A DNA stretch of 64,000 bases. Source: Hyphomicrobiales bacterium. Its GTDB lineage: Bacteria > Pseudomonadota > Alphaproteobacteria > Rhizobiales > Rhizobiaceae. Below are positions 48,051 through 58,014 of this stretch, in pieces (position 1 is the first letter of the stretch; every line of letters begins with the position of its first letter). The position numbers and the translations under genes are program-made. Location of the stretch: contig UBMU01000002.1 of assembly GCA_900466605.1 (NCBI GenBank), positions 62,001 to 126,000 of the forward strand. Reading direction: 5' to 3'. The notes beneath the pieces were generated by a model that worked only from the letters and a program-made list of their open reading frames with translations, was not told where the DNA came from and ran no database searches.

Positions 48051-49114
48051 CGGCTTCGCGTCCTAGGGTCAAGTGTCCGGTAGAGAAGGTCGGACAGAAG
48101 ATTGATGCCGATGAAGACCGTGCCAATGATGATGGTACCACCGAGCACGGCGTTCATATCCGCGTTCTGAAGGGAGTTGGTGATGTAGAGTCCGATGCCC
48201 GGCCAAGAGAAAACCGTCTCGGTGAGAACCGAACCCTCAAGCAAGCCGGCATAGGAAAGTGCGATCACGGTGACGAGCGGCACAGCGGCGTTTCGCAACG
48301 CATGACCCCAGATGACCCGCGTTTCCGAAAGTCCCTTGGCGCGCGCCGCCACCACATACTCCTGGCTCAGCTCATTGAGCATGAAACTGCGGGTCATGCG
48401 GCTGATGTAGGCCAGCGAAAAATAGCCCAACAACGAGGCAGGCAGGATGATGTGACGGAAGACGTCAAAAAAGACGTCCCACTGCCCCTGCATGGCACTA
48501 TCGATCAGATAGAAGCCCGTCACCGGTGTGAAACTGTACTCGAAGACGATGTCGATGCGTCCGGGGAAAGCCACCCAGCGAAGCTGCGCATAAAAGATAA
48601 CGAGCGAGATCAGCGCCAGCCAAAATATCGGCACGGAATAGCCAATCAGACCGATCACACGGACAACCTGGTCGACAATGCTGCCTCGCTTGACGGCAGC
48701 CAGCACACCGAGCGGCACGCCGATAACCGAGCCGATAATGGTCCCCAGTGTCGCGAGCTCGATCGTCGCGGGAAAGACGCGCCTGATGTCGACCATGACG
48801 GGATTGGTGGTTAGCACCGAGGTTCCGAAGTCACCCGACAGGATGCTCTTCAGGTAGATATAGAACTGCTGGTATAGCGGCAGGTCGAATCCAAGTTCTC
48901 GGCGGACGCGCTCGACGACATGGGTCGGCGCACGGTCTCCGAGGATAGCAAGGACCGGATCGATCGGTACAACGCGGCCTATGAAAAAAGTCACGGCCAA
49001 CAGGCCGAGATATGTGGTGACGGCGGCGACAAGAAATCGCCCGACCGCCTTGGCAATGGGAACAGCACGGCCCCGCTTGGGCCGTGCCTCCATGTTTGTC
49101 TCAACGATGCTCAA
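48047..49114 (-). CDS. Peptide ABC transporter permease (OppB/DppB-type)
   Basis: Partner permease. The start is probably TTG at 49114, since AGGA lies eight bases upstream; an in-frame ATG at 49093 has a poor ribosome site. 355 residues with six helices, the first near residue 30 and the GDFGTSVLTTNPV periplasmic segment of the family. EAA loop: MLNELSQEYVVAARAKGLSE. It follows the binding-protein gene after 18 bases. Confidence 0.92.
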   Translation of the reverse strand: MSIVETNMEARPKRGRAVPIAKAVGRFLVAAVTTYLGLLAVTFFIGRVVPIDPVLAILGDRAPTHVVERVRRELGFDLPLYQQFYIYLKSILSGDFGTSVLTTNPVMVDIRRVFPATIELATLGTIIGSVIGVPLGVLAAVKRGSIVDQVVRVIGLIGYSVPIFWLALISLVIFYAQLRWVAFPGRIDIVFEYSFTPVTGFYLIDSAMQGQWDVFFDVFRHIILPASLLGYFSLAYISRMTRSFMLNELSQEYVVAARAKGLSETRVIWGHALRNAAVPLVTVIALSYAGLLEGSVLTETVFSWPGIGLYITNSLQNADMNAVLGGTIIIGTVFIGINLLSDLLYRTLDPRTRSR

Positions 49115-49132
49115 CGGATCAATCCTGCCGGA

Positions 49133-50776
49133 TCATTCCTTGCCGATCGGGCCGACATAGTTGGTGTCGAAGCTCGGGCCGAGTTTGAAGTCCTTCAGGG
49201 CCTTACGGGCGCCTGCGACTTCGATCTGCTGGAAGATGATAACGAATGGGCTGTTGGCAAGGAACTTCTTCTGGATGTCTTCGTACATCGCCGCGCGCTT
49301 GGCGCTGTCACGCTCAAGCAACGCAGCCTTCGTTTCCTTGTCGAGCTCTGGGGCTTCCCAGGTGTTGCGCCATGCGAGTGTCTTGACCGTGCCAGCGTCC
49401 GAGTTATCCGGGTTGGTGGTGAAGGTATCGGCATTGGAGTTCGGGTCGAAATAGTCCGAACCCCACTGGCCGATGTACATGTCATGCGTACGCGCACGGA
49501 ACTTCGTCAGGGTCTGCTTGCCGTCGCCCGGGATGATTTCCATCTTGATACCGGCCTGGGCGAGCGACTGCTGCATGGATTCGGCAATACCCGTTACCGG
49601 CTGCGTATTGCGAACGTCCATCGTCACCGAGAAGCCGTCCTTCAGGCCAGCCTTTTCAAGCAATTCCTTCGCCTTGGCGACGTCGAGCTTGTAAGGATTT
49701 TCATCGAGCGCACCGAGCTGGCCCTTCGGCAGGAAGGTCTGGTGGATTTCGCCGATGCCTTTGATCAGGGTCGAGCCGATCGCATCATAATCGACGAGAT
49801 ACTTGAAGGCTTCCTGGACTTCCGGCTTCTTCAGGTTCTCATTCTTTGAGTTGAGGCTGACGTAGTAGACGGTGCCCTTCGGCGCAGCAACGGTCGTCAG
49901 GTCGGCATTCTTGGAGACTGCATCCAGATCGCCGGGTTCCAGGTTGCGCGCGATGTCAATATCGCCGGCTTCGAGCGCCAGGCGCTGCGCCGAGCTCTCC
50001 TTCATGAAGCGATAGATGACGCGGTTGAGCTTCGCCTTGTCGCCATAGTAGTTGTCGTTGCGTTCCATGACGACAACTTCGTTGGCGCGCCACTCGCGGA
50101 GCTTGAAGGCGCCGGATCCAGCGTAGCCGGTCTTCAGCCATTCGTTGCCGAAGTCGTTGTCGTACTTGTAGTCGGCGCTCGGCGTCACGGACTTGACGTG
50201 ATCCATGACCAGCTTCTTGTCGACCACCGAAGCAACAGTTGCAGTCAGGCAGTTCAGTACGAAGCTCGGCGCATAAGGCTTGTCGACGGTGAAGACGAAG
50301 GTGTTTTCATCCGTTGCCTTTGCCTTCTCAGCGACGTTGTCGCCATTGATGCCGAACTGGGTGATAATGAAAGCCGGGCTCTTGTCGAGTTTGACGGCGC
50401 GCTCGAAGGACCATGCAACGTCTTCGGCGGTAATTGGATTGCCGGAGGCGAACTTCAAGCCGGATTTAAGCTTGAAGGTATAGGTCAGGCCGTCATCGGA
50501 CACCGTCCAGCTGTCGGCGAGATCGCCCTTGATCTTCGACGTGTCGTTCATGTCCAGACGGACGAGCAGGCTGTAGGTGTTGCTCGTGACTTCGGCTGTA
50601 GATAGCTCGAACGCCTCGCCCGGGTCCATGGTGATGATGTCGTCGATGGCAAAGCCCTCGACCAGCGTGTCCTTCGGCGTTTCCGCGAAGGCAGCCGGTG
50701 CGGCGGCCATCATGATCGATAGAGCGGCGCCTGCCGAAAGCAGACGGAAGGTGCGGTTAAATTTGCTGACTATCAT
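49133..50776 (-). CDS. Peptide ABC transporter substrate-binding protein (family 5)
   Basis: Periplasmic binding protein of the SBP_bac_5 (OppA/DppA) family. ATG at 50776 with AGGGGAA upstream gives 547 residues and a clear signal peptide (hydrophobic SAGAALSIMMAAAPAAFA, cleavage before ETPKD). Family marks: LADSWTVSDDGLTYTFKL, FASGNPITAEDVAWSFERA, and the long C-terminal lobe. The neighbouring M19 dipeptidase suggests dipeptides as ligands. Upstream in-frame start at 50800 is less likely. Confidence 0.93.
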   Translation of the reverse strand: MIVSKFNRTFRLLSAGAALSIMMAAAPAAFAETPKDTLVEGFAIDDIITMDPGEAFELSTAEVTSNTYSLLVRLDMNDTSKIKGDLADSWTVSDDGLTYTFKLKSGLKFASGNPITAEDVAWSFERAVKLDKSPAFIITQFGINGDNVAEKAKATDENTFVFTVDKPYAPSFVLNCLTATVASVVDKKLVMDHVKSVTPSADYKYDNDFGNEWLKTGYAGSGAFKLREWRANEVVVMERNDNYYGDKAKLNRVIYRFMKESSAQRLALEAGDIDIARNLEPGDLDAVSKNADLTTVAAPKGTVYYVSLNSKNENLKKPEVQEAFKYLVDYDAIGSTLIKGIGEIHQTFLPKGQLGALDENPYKLDVAKAKELLEKAGLKDGFSVTMDVRNTQPVTGIAESMQQSLAQAGIKMEIIPGDGKQTLTKFRARTHDMYIGQWGSDYFDPNSNADTFTTNPDNSDAGTVKTLAWRNTWEAPELDKETKAALLERDSAKRAAMYEDIQKKFLANSPFVIIFQQIEVAGARKALKDFKLGPSFDTNYVGPIGKE

Positions 50777-50824
50777 GGTTTTTGTTCCCCTGTTTTCCAT
50801 TTCATTACAAAGTAATAGGCAAGC

Positions 50825-51883
50825 CTAGGCGGCCTCTTCTCCCCACGCCGAAGCCAGAATTCTCAGCCAGTTCCCGCTGGCCAATTTTTCGAGATCTCGG
50901 GTACCATAGCCAACGCGCTGGAGGGCGGCAATCAGCTTCTGGTTCCCCGCGGCATCCCCGATTTCTTCGGGAATCGTCGCGCCGTCAAAGTCAGAGCCAA
51001 GCGCCACGCAGTCAATGCCGACGCGCTCGACGAGATAATCGATGTGGCGAACCATGTCGCTCAGCGGAGTGTCACCATCGGAGCGACCGTCGCTGCGCAG
51101 CATCGCCGTCGCATAGTTGACGCCGACAAGGCCGCGGCTCTCTCTGATCGCATCGAGCTGTTTGTCGGTGAGGTTGCGTGCAACGGGTGTCAGCGCGTGG
51201 GCGTTGGAGTGGCTGGCGACGAGAGGTTGATCGGTCGTTCTCGCGACGTCCCAGAACCCCTTCTCGGTGATGTGCGCCAGATCGATCAGAATGCCAAGCC
51301 GGTTGCATTCGCGCACGAGGGCAAAGCCAGCCTCTGTCAGGCCAGGCGCGGTGTCCGGCGACATTGGGAAGGCGAAGGGCACACCGTGGCCGAAGATATT
51401 ATGGCGGCTCCATACCGGTCCCAATGACCGTAAGCCGGCGGCATAAAACACATCGAGCGCTGCCAGATCCGCCCCGATCGCCTCGCAGCCTTCCATATGC
51501 ATCACGGCGGCAAAGACACCGTCGGCCATGGCTTTGCGTATCTCCTTGACCGTGCGGCAAAGGCGCCACGCGCCTGCGCGGTCGAGGCGAAGGGCGATTG
51601 CTGCCATTTCGGTCGCAATGTTGAGCGACTGCAGCGGCTCGAGCGGTGCAGCGAGCGGCGTTATATAGTGGCCGTTCTTATCGGGGTCGGCGAACACGAG
51701 ATCGCCGGAGGGAACGTAGATTGCGCAGAGACCCCCAGCGAGGCCGCCAGCCTTGGCGCGCGGGGCATCGATGTGGCCTAGATCTGTTCCGTTTGAAAAT
51801 TCAGCGACTGGATCGCCGCCATCCCGTTCATGTGTCCAAAGCCGGAGGAGGACGTCGTTATGGCCGTCGAATACGAATTGCAT
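50825..51883 (-). CDS. Membrane dipeptidase family (M19) metallopeptidase
   Basis: Zinc dipeptidase of the renal-dipeptidase family, which cleaves L,L- and L,D-dipeptides. The 352-residue protein begins with the metal motif DGHNDVLL (His8, Asp10); further ligands are expected at MHMEGCEAIG (glutamate), IDLAHITEKGFWDV and SHSNAHALTP (histidines). AGGAACGCAG precedes the ATG. No signal peptide, so it acts in the cytoplasm on imported peptides. First gene of the operon: 48 bases separate it from the binding-protein gene. Confidence 0.92.
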   Translation of the reverse strand: MQFVFDGHNDVLLRLWTHERDGGDPVAEFSNGTDLGHIDAPRAKAGGLAGGLCAIYVPSGDLVFADPDKNGHYITPLAAPLEPLQSLNIATEMAAIALRLDRAGAWRLCRTVKEIRKAMADGVFAAVMHMEGCEAIGADLAALDVFYAAGLRSLGPVWSRHNIFGHGVPFAFPMSPDTAPGLTEAGFALVRECNRLGILIDLAHITEKGFWDVARTTDQPLVASHSNAHALTPVARNLTDKQLDAIRESRGLVGVNYATAMLRSDGRSDGDTPLSDMVRHIDYLVERVGIDCVALGSDFDGATIPEEIGDAAGNQKLIAALQRVGYGTRDLEKLASGNWLRILASAWGEEAA

Positions 51884-52003
51884 CTGCGTTCCTGATTGCC
51901 CGGGCGGGCGATATGAAGAGCGCAGAATAGAAAAGCTGGCGGAATACGCTACCCTTTTTTTCAGAAATTTTGTGGTTCGGCATCATTGGTTAGCGGAAAC
52001 GAA

Positions 52004-52027
52004 AAACGGGAGCCGAGGCTCCCGTTT
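52004..52027 (-). terminator. Intrinsic terminator of the sugar ABC operon
   Basis: Perfect 11-bp stem AAACGGGAGCC / GGCTCCCGTTT with GA loop; on the minus strand TTCG follows the stem's own U-tract (CGTTTTTCG). It lies 14 bases after the permease stop. Confidence 0.85.
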
Positions 52028-52041
52028 GGATGTATTTTTCT

Positions 52042-53067
52042 TCAGTGCTTGGCGCGCTTCTTTTGCCGGTAAACGTCGATCACGACGGCGGCCACAATGA
52101 TCAGCCCCTTGACGATCTCCTGATAGTAGGCGTCAACCCTGAGGAAGGTGAAGCCTGAGGTCATCACCCCGAGGATGATCGTGCCAATAACCGTGCCGGT
52201 GATGCGGCCGACGCCACCCGTCAGAGACGTACCGCCGATGACGGTGGCAGCAATGGCGTCCAATTCGTACATCACACCCATGCCTGCCTGCGCAGTCTGG
52301 GCGCGGGCTGCCGTAACCACGCCGGCAAGACCCGCCAGAAGACCGGCAATTGCGTAAACCTTGATCAGGTGGGCTTCGATGTTGATACCGGAAACCCGCG
52401 CAGCCTGAAGATTGGCGCCGATTGCATAGGTGAACTTGCCGTAGCGGGTATAGCGCAGAGCAATGTGGAAGATCAGCGCGACGACGAGGAAAACGATCAC
52501 GGGCCAGATGCCGGTGCCGATGAAATTGAACTGATCGGTGAGCCCCGAAACCGGTTGGCCCTTGGTATACCACTTCGAAATGCCGCGTGCCGAGACCATC
52601 ATGCCGAGCGTTGCGATGAACGGCGGTATCTTTGTCCTTGCGATCAGCTGCCCGTTGATAAAGCCGGCTGCGAGGCCGATGAGCAAGCCAACGCCGATTG
52701 GAATGAAAAACGGCAAATCAGTCAGCGAAGGATAGAGTGCTCGTGGCCAGGTCGATGCCTGGGCGAAGCTCGCCGCAATCATCGCCGTCATGCCGACGAC
52801 GGAGCCTGAAGACAGGTCGATGCCGCCGGTAATAATGACCTGCGTCACACCCACTGCGATAATGCCGATCACGGAGACCTGAAGGATCATGATCGTCAGG
52901 CGCTGCGAATTGAACAGGAAACTTTGGCCGACAAAGATCCAGCCCAGAATCTCATAGACGAGCGCAATGCCGACCAGGACAAGGAAAATGCTGAGTTCCG
53001 GCGGAACGCGCCGTCTGCGCGCGCGCGTTGCGAGGGGGGCTGCTGCCTCAGCTGCATTTGTATTCAT
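52042..53067 (-). CDS. Ribose/inositol-type ABC transporter permease
   Basis: RbsC-like permease. 341 residues with an N-terminal basic cytoplasmic segment ([11 protein letters not shown]) and about eight to ten helices. The conserved [21 protein letters not shown] and [25 protein letters not shown] segments mark the family. Last of the three-gene operon (binding protein, ATPase, permease), 33 bases after the ATPase. The gene order is that of inositol transporters IbpA-IatA-IatP; fructose transporters in rhizobia use another order. Substrate is inferred. Confidence 0.88.
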   Translation of the reverse strand: MNTNAAEAAAPLATRARRRRVPPELSIFLVLVGIALVYEILGWIFVGQSFLFNSQRLTIMILQVSVIGIIAVGVTQVIITGGIDLSSGSVVGMTAMIAASFAQASTWPRALYPSLTDLPFFIPIGVGLLIGLAAGFINGQLIARTKIPPFIATLGMMVSARGISKWYTKGQPVSGLTDQFNFIGTGIWPVIVFLVVALIFHIALRYTRYGKFTYAIGANLQAARVSGINIEAHLIKVYAIAGLLAGLAGVVTAARAQTAQAGMGVMYELDAIAATVIGGTSLTGGVGRITGTVIGTIILGVMTSGFTFLRVDAYYQEIVKGLIIVAAVVIDVYRQKKRAKH

Positions 53068-53100
53068 GATATCCTCCCTTCGGTTGCCGGAGGCCGCGCG

Positions 53101-54642
53101 TCACTGCGCGGCAAGCTCCATCACCTTGATCTGCGTTGCTTCGTCACGATTGAGAAACCCCGTAACGCGTCCTTCGTGCATCACCATGATGCGATCGCTC
53201 ATCCCCAAGACCTCAGGCATTTCCGACGAGATCATGATCACTGCGACCCCATTTTTCGCCATCTCCGACACCAGGCGATGGATCTCGGCCTTGGCGCCGA
53301 CGTCGATCCCGCGCGTCGGCTCGTCGAGAATGAGAATCTTCGGATTGGTAAGCAGCCAGCGACCGATCAAAACCTTTTGCTGGTTGCCGCCCGACAGATT
53401 TTCTACGCGCTCATCGAGGTTGGGCGTTTTGACGCGAAGCTTCTTGGCCATGTCTTCGCAAGTCGCCTCGATCGAGCTTTCCTGCACAAAGCCGCCCTTG
53501 ACGAAGCTGTCCTGGAGAACGGCGATCTGCATATTCTCGAGAACACTGAGGATCAGCAGACAGCCGGTCTCTTTGCGGTCTTCGGTCAGGAATGCCATCC
53601 GGTTCTGGATCGCGACGGTGGGCGAGGCGATATCCGTCTTCTTGCCGAAGAGTTCGATCGTGCCTGAGGTCGCCGGCGTTACGCCGAACAAGGTCTCGGC
53701 GACATTCGATCGACCCGATCCGACCAGTCCTGCAACGCCGAGGATCTCGCCCGATCGAACATCAAAGGAGACGTCATGAAAAACGCTATTGAGCGACAGG
53801 TTCTTGACCGAGAGGACGACGTCGCCGATCGGCACCTCCTCCTTCGGGAACATCTGCGTGATCTCGCGGCCGACCATCATTCGTATGATGTCGTCGCGGG
53901 TGACCTCGGTCGACGCATGGGTCCCGATATAGCGGCCGTCGCGGAATACCGAGAATTCGTCGGCAATCTCGAAAAGCTCGTTCATCTTGTGCGTGATGTA
54001 GACGATGCCGATGCCCTGCGCCCTAAGGTCGCGGATAATACGGAAGAGGTGCTCGACCTCGCGCTCCGTCAGGGCCGATGTCGGTTCATCCATAATCAAG
54101 ACATCAGAATTGTAGGAGACCGCCTTGGCAATTTCGACCATCTGCCGGTTGGCAACCGAAAGATCGCGAACCTGGATCTCCGGGTCGATGTCGATGTTCA
54201 GCCGTTGAAACAGCTCGTCCGTCTGACGGAACATTGCCGCGTGATCGACAAAGCCGAACTTGTTCTTTGGCTCGCGTCGAATCCAGATGTTCTCGGCGAC
54301 GGTCATGTAAGGCATCAGGTTAAGTTCCTGATGGATCATTGCGATGCCATTTTCCAGCGCGTCGAGCGGTGACTTGAGCTGAATCTCGACGCCCTTGAGG
54401 CGCACCTCGCCCTTGTCTGGAATATAGATACCGGCAAGGATTTTCATCAATGTGGACTTGCCGGCACCGTTTTCGCCCATCAAAGCGTGCACTGTGCCGC
54501 GCCTCAGCCGGAATTGGACTTCATCGAGCGCGACGACACCTGGGAATTCCTTGCGGACCCCCTCCGCGCTCAGCAGGTATTCCGCATTCGGAACAGCGCC
54601 GCTCTGACGCACTGCGGCCATGGTAGACGGGCTGACAGCCAT
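53101..54642 (-). CDS. Sugar ABC transporter ATP-binding protein, two-domain
   Basis: A 513-residue RbsA-type protein with two nucleotide-binding domains. The first has Walker [10 protein letters not shown], signature LSVANRQ, Walker [13 protein letters not shown]. The second is the usual degenerate copy: GLVGSGRSN for Walker A, then [10 protein letters not shown] and [12 protein letters not shown]. Energises sugar uptake with the permease downstream and binding protein upstream (71-base gap). Same operon order as inositol transporters. Confidence 0.92.
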   Translation of the reverse strand: MAVSPSTMAAVRQSGAVPNAEYLLSAEGVRKEFPGVVALDEVQFRLRRGTVHALMGENGAGKSTLMKILAGIYIPDKGEVRLKGVEIQLKSPLDALENGIAMIHQELNLMPYMTVAENIWIRREPKNKFGFVDHAAMFRQTDELFQRLNIDIDPEIQVRDLSVANRQMVEIAKAVSYNSDVLIMDEPTSALTEREVEHLFRIIRDLRAQGIGIVYITHKMNELFEIADEFSVFRDGRYIGTHASTEVTRDDIIRMMVGREITQMFPKEEVPIGDVVLSVKNLSLNSVFHDVSFDVRSGEILGVAGLVGSGRSNVAETLFGVTPATSGTIELFGKKTDIASPTVAIQNRMAFLTEDRKETGCLLILSVLENMQIAVLQDSFVKGGFVQESSIEATCEDMAKKLRVKTPNLDERVENLSGGNQQKVLIGRWLLTNPKILILDEPTRGIDVGAKAEIHRLVSEMAKNGVAVIMISSEMPEVLGMSDRIMVMHEGRVTGFLNRDEATQIKVMELAAQ

Positions 54643-54713
54643 CTCATTTCCTCCCGGACACGGACTGAAGGAAGGGACGCGGAACTGTGTCCCGCATCCC
54701 GTTTCTCCGAACG

Positions 54714-55643
54714 TTAGTTCTTCGCGACGAAGTCCTTGACGTTTTCAGGCGTGACGAGCTGGAAAGGAATATAGACCTTCTTGTCCACCTTTTCGCCCTT
54801 CGCGAGCTTCAGGGCTGCATCGAGCGCGCCCTTTCCCTGCCCTGCTGCGTCCTGGAAGACCGTCACGTCGAGGTCTCCAGCCTGCATCGCGGCAAGTGCG
54901 TCCTGCGTCGCATCCACGCCGCCGATCACGATCTTGCTGAGATCCTTGCCGGCTGCCTTGAGGGCCTGAATTGCGCCAATCGCCATTTCGTCGTTGTTCG
55001 AGATGACCGCGTCGAACTCGAGACCGCTGGAGAGCCAGTTGGTCACGAGGTCAGAGCCTTGCGTACGGGACCAGTTGGCCGTCTGCTCTTCAATGATCTG
55101 GATGCCTTTGCACTCGTCGGTCGCCACGACGTCGTGGACGTCCTTGGTGCGCATGCGTGCAGCCTGGTTGGAGAGTTCGCCCATCATTACGACGGCTTTG
55201 CCCTTGCCTCCCAGGAGACGGCAAACTTCCTTGGCTTCAAGCGTACCGGATTCCTGTTCGTTCGAAGCAACAAAGGCCTGCTTGTCGGGAAGGCTGTCAA
55301 CGTTGACCGGCTCGCGGTTAACGTAAACAAGGGGAATGCCAGCTGCGGCGGCAAGCTTCGACATGGCGGCCGTGGCGTCGGTGTCGACCGGGTTAACGAC
55401 GATTGCGTCAACCTTGGATGCGATAAAGTTCTGGATCTGGCTCTGCTGCTTGGCGACGTCATTTTGCGCGTCTTCAACTTGCAGCGTTACGCCGTTCAAG
55501 GTCTTGGCATAGTCCTGCATACCGTTGCGCAGAACGGTCAGGAAGTTATCGTCGAACAATGCCATCGAGACACCGACAGTTTCGGCGTGAGCGGCCGTCG
55601 ACAAGACGAGCGCCATGGCTGTGCCCATGATAAATTTCTTCAT
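54714..55643 (-). CDS. Periplasmic sugar-binding protein, probable inositol-type (IbpA/IntA-like)
   Basis: A 309-residue class I periplasmic binding protein with a signal peptide ([15 protein letters not shown], cleavage after AHA). Core signs: [20 protein letters not shown], the hinge [17 protein letters not shown], and [19 protein letters not shown]. As far as I recall it closely resembles the myo-inositol-binding proteins of Sinorhizobium and Rhizobium, and the IolR-like operator upstream fits; ribose or another sugar is possible. GGAGGAAAG precedes the ATG. Confidence 0.85.
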   Translation of the reverse strand: MKKFIMGTAMALVLSTAAHAETVGVSMALFDDNFLTVLRNGMQDYAKTLNGVTLQVEDAQNDVAKQQSQIQNFIASKVDAIVVNPVDTDATAAMSKLAAAAGIPLVYVNREPVNVDSLPDKQAFVASNEQESGTLEAKEVCRLLGGKGKAVVMMGELSNQAARMRTKDVHDVVATDECKGIQIIEEQTANWSRTQGSDLVTNWLSSGLEFDAVISNNDEMAIGAIQALKAAGKDLSKIVIGGVDATQDALAAMQAGDLDVTVFQDAAGQGKGALDAALKLAKGEKVDKKVYIPFQLVTPENVKDFVAKN

Positions 55644-55968
55644 TTTCTTTCCTCCACAAAGCGGTGTCCGGCTGCACCCTCCTCACGCCGGAGCTCTGGG
55701 CCGTGCCCAAAAGCCAGTATTTTGGTTCCTCCGGGCCATCTCCCGCTGGCTATCCGTCAAGAAACGGAACAAACGAACCGTAAAATATGCATCACGGAAT
55801 ATTCATTCCATTTTATATGAAGGGCGTCAAGTCTATTTCATTGATGAGGTCGTGCCCGCCTTGCGGAAATCTCACGACGGCGCGCGGTTAGGTGCTGAAA
55901 CGCGCGATGCTGCGGACTATATGAATGCGTTGACGGCAGCAGTTTCACTGCCTTCCAAGGAGAAATTA
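55644..55968. other. Divergent intergenic region between sugar ABC operon and DUF1993 gene
   Basis: About 325 bases. A TTGACG at 55825-55830 (minus strand) could be the -35 of the sugar operon; the GGAA-N6-TTCC palindrome covers where its -10 would be. No promoter for the plus-strand gene is evident. Confidence 0.5.
55796..55809. promoter_or_regulatory. IolR-like operator GGAA-N6-TTCC
   Basis: GGAATATTCATTCC fits the palindrome reported for the RpiR-type inositol repressor IolR of Sinorhizobium meliloti. It sits 150 bases upstream of the binding-protein start and overlaps the expected -10 of a promoter whose -35 is TTGACG. Confidence 0.55.
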
Positions 55969-56478
55969 ATGCCCATATCGATGTACCGACTAACAGTTCC
56001 CGTTTTTCAGCACGGTCTTGAAACGCTGAAGACCTATCTCGACAAAGCCGAGGCTTTCGCAAAGGAAAAGGGCATCGATAGTGCGGATCTTGTCGCCGCA
56101 CGGCTATCGTCAGACATGCTACCATTCTCGGGTCAGTTTCAGCGCGCGACCGACAGCGCTAAATTGGCGATTGCGCGGCTGACCGGGATCGATGCGCCGA
56201 AATTCGAGGACAATGAAGCGACGATCGCCGAGTTGCGTGAGCGTGTGGCCAAGACGGAAATCTACCTCGGGACCGTCGCGCCGGCTGCACTCGACGGCAC
56301 GGAAACACGTGAAATCACCCTTTCACCAGGGGGCAACAAGATCACGTTTCGAGGCGACGAGTATGTCATGACTTTCGCGCTGCCGAACTTCTTCTTCCAC
56401 CTTACGACCGCACACGCGATCCTGCGCAGCCAGGGCGTTCCGGTCGGCAAGATGGACTATCTCGGACGCCTCGCCTGA
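55969..56478 (+). CDS. DUF1993 family protein
   Basis: A 169-residue protein of unknown function. The ATG at 55969 follows AAGGAGA at 55957-55963 and gives the family N-terminus (M-P-I-S-M-Y-R-L-T-V-P-V-F); the frame is open upstream but not supported. Conserved parts are RLSSDMLPFSGQFQRATDSAK and the end FFFHLTTAHAILRSQGVPVGKMDYLG, whose histidines resemble those of the DinB-like four-helix fold to which DUF1993 is related. Convergent with the phosphonate hydrolase gene, six bases apart. Confidence 0.87.
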   Translation: MPISMYRLTVPVFQHGLETLKTYLDKAEAFAKEKGIDSADLVAARLSSDMLPFSGQFQRATDSAKLAIARLTGIDAPKFEDNEATIAELRERVAKTEIYLGTVAPAALDGTETREITLSPGGNKITFRGDEYVMTFALPNFFFHLTTAHAILRSQGVPVGKMDYLGRLA

Positions 56479-56484
56479 TGGCGA

Positions 56485-58005
56485 TCAGGGCCGGCGCCTG
56501 ACCGGCCCTTTGTCCGTAAGTTCGGTCAAGGCGAGCGTTTGATCCAGATGGCGGGCACGCATCGAGAGCAGCTTCTCGGCATAAGATAGCCGGATCGAAA
56601 GATAGGTCGGATCCGATGCAAGGTTGTTCAATTCCATCGGGTCGGTCTTTAGATCGAACAAGAGTGGTGGCAGTGCCGCGAAATGCACATACTTGAAACG
56701 GTCATCTCTGATGACGGCAAGATTGCATTCGTTTGAATGCAATCCGAAATGGGTTTCCGGCTCCTGAGCGGTAATATCGCGGAAGTCGAATTCCCAAAAG
56801 GCGGCCTTGCGCCAGGTTTCCGGCTCTTCCTGCTTCAGGAACGGCAGCAGGGATTGCCCGTCCAGGCCATTCGCCGGCTCGATGGTCAGACGGTCACAGA
56901 GTGTCGGGAATATGTCTGCGGCCGACGTAAACCGCTCTACCACCCCGCACCGTGTGACGGACTTCGGGTCGCGGATGACAAGCGGGATATGATAGCTGCC
57001 ATCGAAGAAACCACCCTTGCCGAGCGTCCAGTGATCGCCTGCCATCTCGGCGTGATCGGAGGTGAAGATGACGAGAGTATTGTCCCACGCCCCGGCTTCC
57101 TTCAATGCGTTCCAAATACGCCCAAGCTGCGCATCGACCTCTGCGATCATGCCATAGTAGATGGCGCGGATCGCGGCGAAATCGCTGGTTTGCCAGTCGT
57201 TCACGGGGCCGGTTGCGCCGTGGATGAAGCTGCCTTTCGCTACCCTCGGCATGGCATAGGACAGGTAAGGATGCGATCTCTGTTCCGTTTCGTGGTTTTC
57301 CGCACGCGCGAAATTCAGCGCGTCGGCCGGGCTGAACAAGTCGTTGTACGGAGACGGTGCCGAAAATGGCGGATGGGGACGCAGGAAGGAAATATGTGCA
57401 AACCAGGGCGTATCCTGCTCTCCCAGCCAGCGGATGAATTCGCCTGCGAGAAAAGCCGTCTGCGTCTCATCCTTCGAATAGGCCGTCGGTCCGCTCGAGA
57501 TCTCGCCCGGGCGCACTCCGATGGGAACGTGGATGTCGCGTGTATAGGCTTCGGCGTGTCCTCGCGAGCGTAACCAGGAAAGCCATTGCTTCTCATGCTC
57601 TGGAAGCAATTGTCGGGCTGTGAAACCGGGCAACAATCCTTCATAGGTTGTCAGATGTGGATCGTTCGCATCCAGCCCGCGTGGATCCGGTGCGGTGTCG
57701 GTATAGCCGAAAAGGGTCGGATCATACCCCGCCCGTCGCGCCGCCAGCGCCAGATTGTCAAATCGGGCATCCAGAGGCGAGCCGTTGCGGCAAACCCGGT
57801 GGTTCATCTGGTAAAGGCCGGTGTAGAGCGTGGCGCGCGCCGGCGAACACGGCGCAGCCCCTGCGTAATGGCGGGCAAACAGGAAGCCCTCTGCGGCCAG
57901 CGCATCCACATTTGGGGTTTTGACGCAGGCATGGCCGGTCGCCGACAGACAATCACCGCGCCATTGGTCCGCGGTGATCAATAGAATGTTCGGTCGACCG
58001 GTCAT
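56485..58005 (-). CDS. Phosphonate monoester hydrolase-like sulfatase-superfamily enzyme
   Basis: Alkaline-phosphatase superfamily hydrolase of 506 residues. The CSPARATLYTG motif (Cys53-x-Pro55-x-Arg57) is the site at which cysteine becomes formylglycine; metal ligands are Asp13 and FTSDHAE around residue 310. From memory the overall pattern, especially Y-x-M-N-H-R and YVHFAALPPLLFDLKTDP, is that of the Rhizobium phosphonate monoester hydrolase, which also cleaves phosphodiesters and sulfate esters. Natural substrate unknown. It starts nine bases after the galE stop, so probably one operon with galE. No signal peptide. Confidence 0.82.
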   Translation of the reverse strand: MTGRPNILLITADQWRGDCLSATGHACVKTPNVDALAAEGFLFARHYAGAAPCSPARATLYTGLYQMNHRVCRNGSPLDARFDNLALAARRAGYDPTLFGYTDTAPDPRGLDANDPHLTTYEGLLPGFTARQLLPEHEKQWLSWLRSRGHAEAYTRDIHVPIGVRPGEISSGPTAYSKDETQTAFLAGEFIRWLGEQDTPWFAHISFLRPHPPFSAPSPYNDLFSPADALNFARAENHETEQRSHPYLSYAMPRVAKGSFIHGATGPVNDWQTSDFAAIRAIYYGMIAEVDAQLGRIWNALKEAGAWDNTLVIFTSDHAEMAGDHWTLGKGGFFDGSYHIPLVIRDPKSVTRCGVVERFTSAADIFPTLCDRLTIEPANGLDGQSLLPFLKQEEPETWRKAAFWEFDFRDITAQEPETHFGLHSNECNLAVIRDDRFKYVHFAALPPLLFDLKTDPMELNNLASDPTYLSIRLSYAEKLLSMRARHLDQTLALTELTDKGPVRRRP

Positions 58006-58014
58006 GGATGCATT

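Noticed and set aside
47119..48141. Extension of the OppD-type frame to 618 codons
   Set aside because: It overlaps the OppC-type gene in another frame; the ATP-binding protein begins at 47118 with a normal four-base overlap.
56290..56308. CACGTGAAA half of a parS site inside the DUF1993 gene
   Set aside because: The left arm (GGAAACACGTG) does not match, leaving only a half-site.
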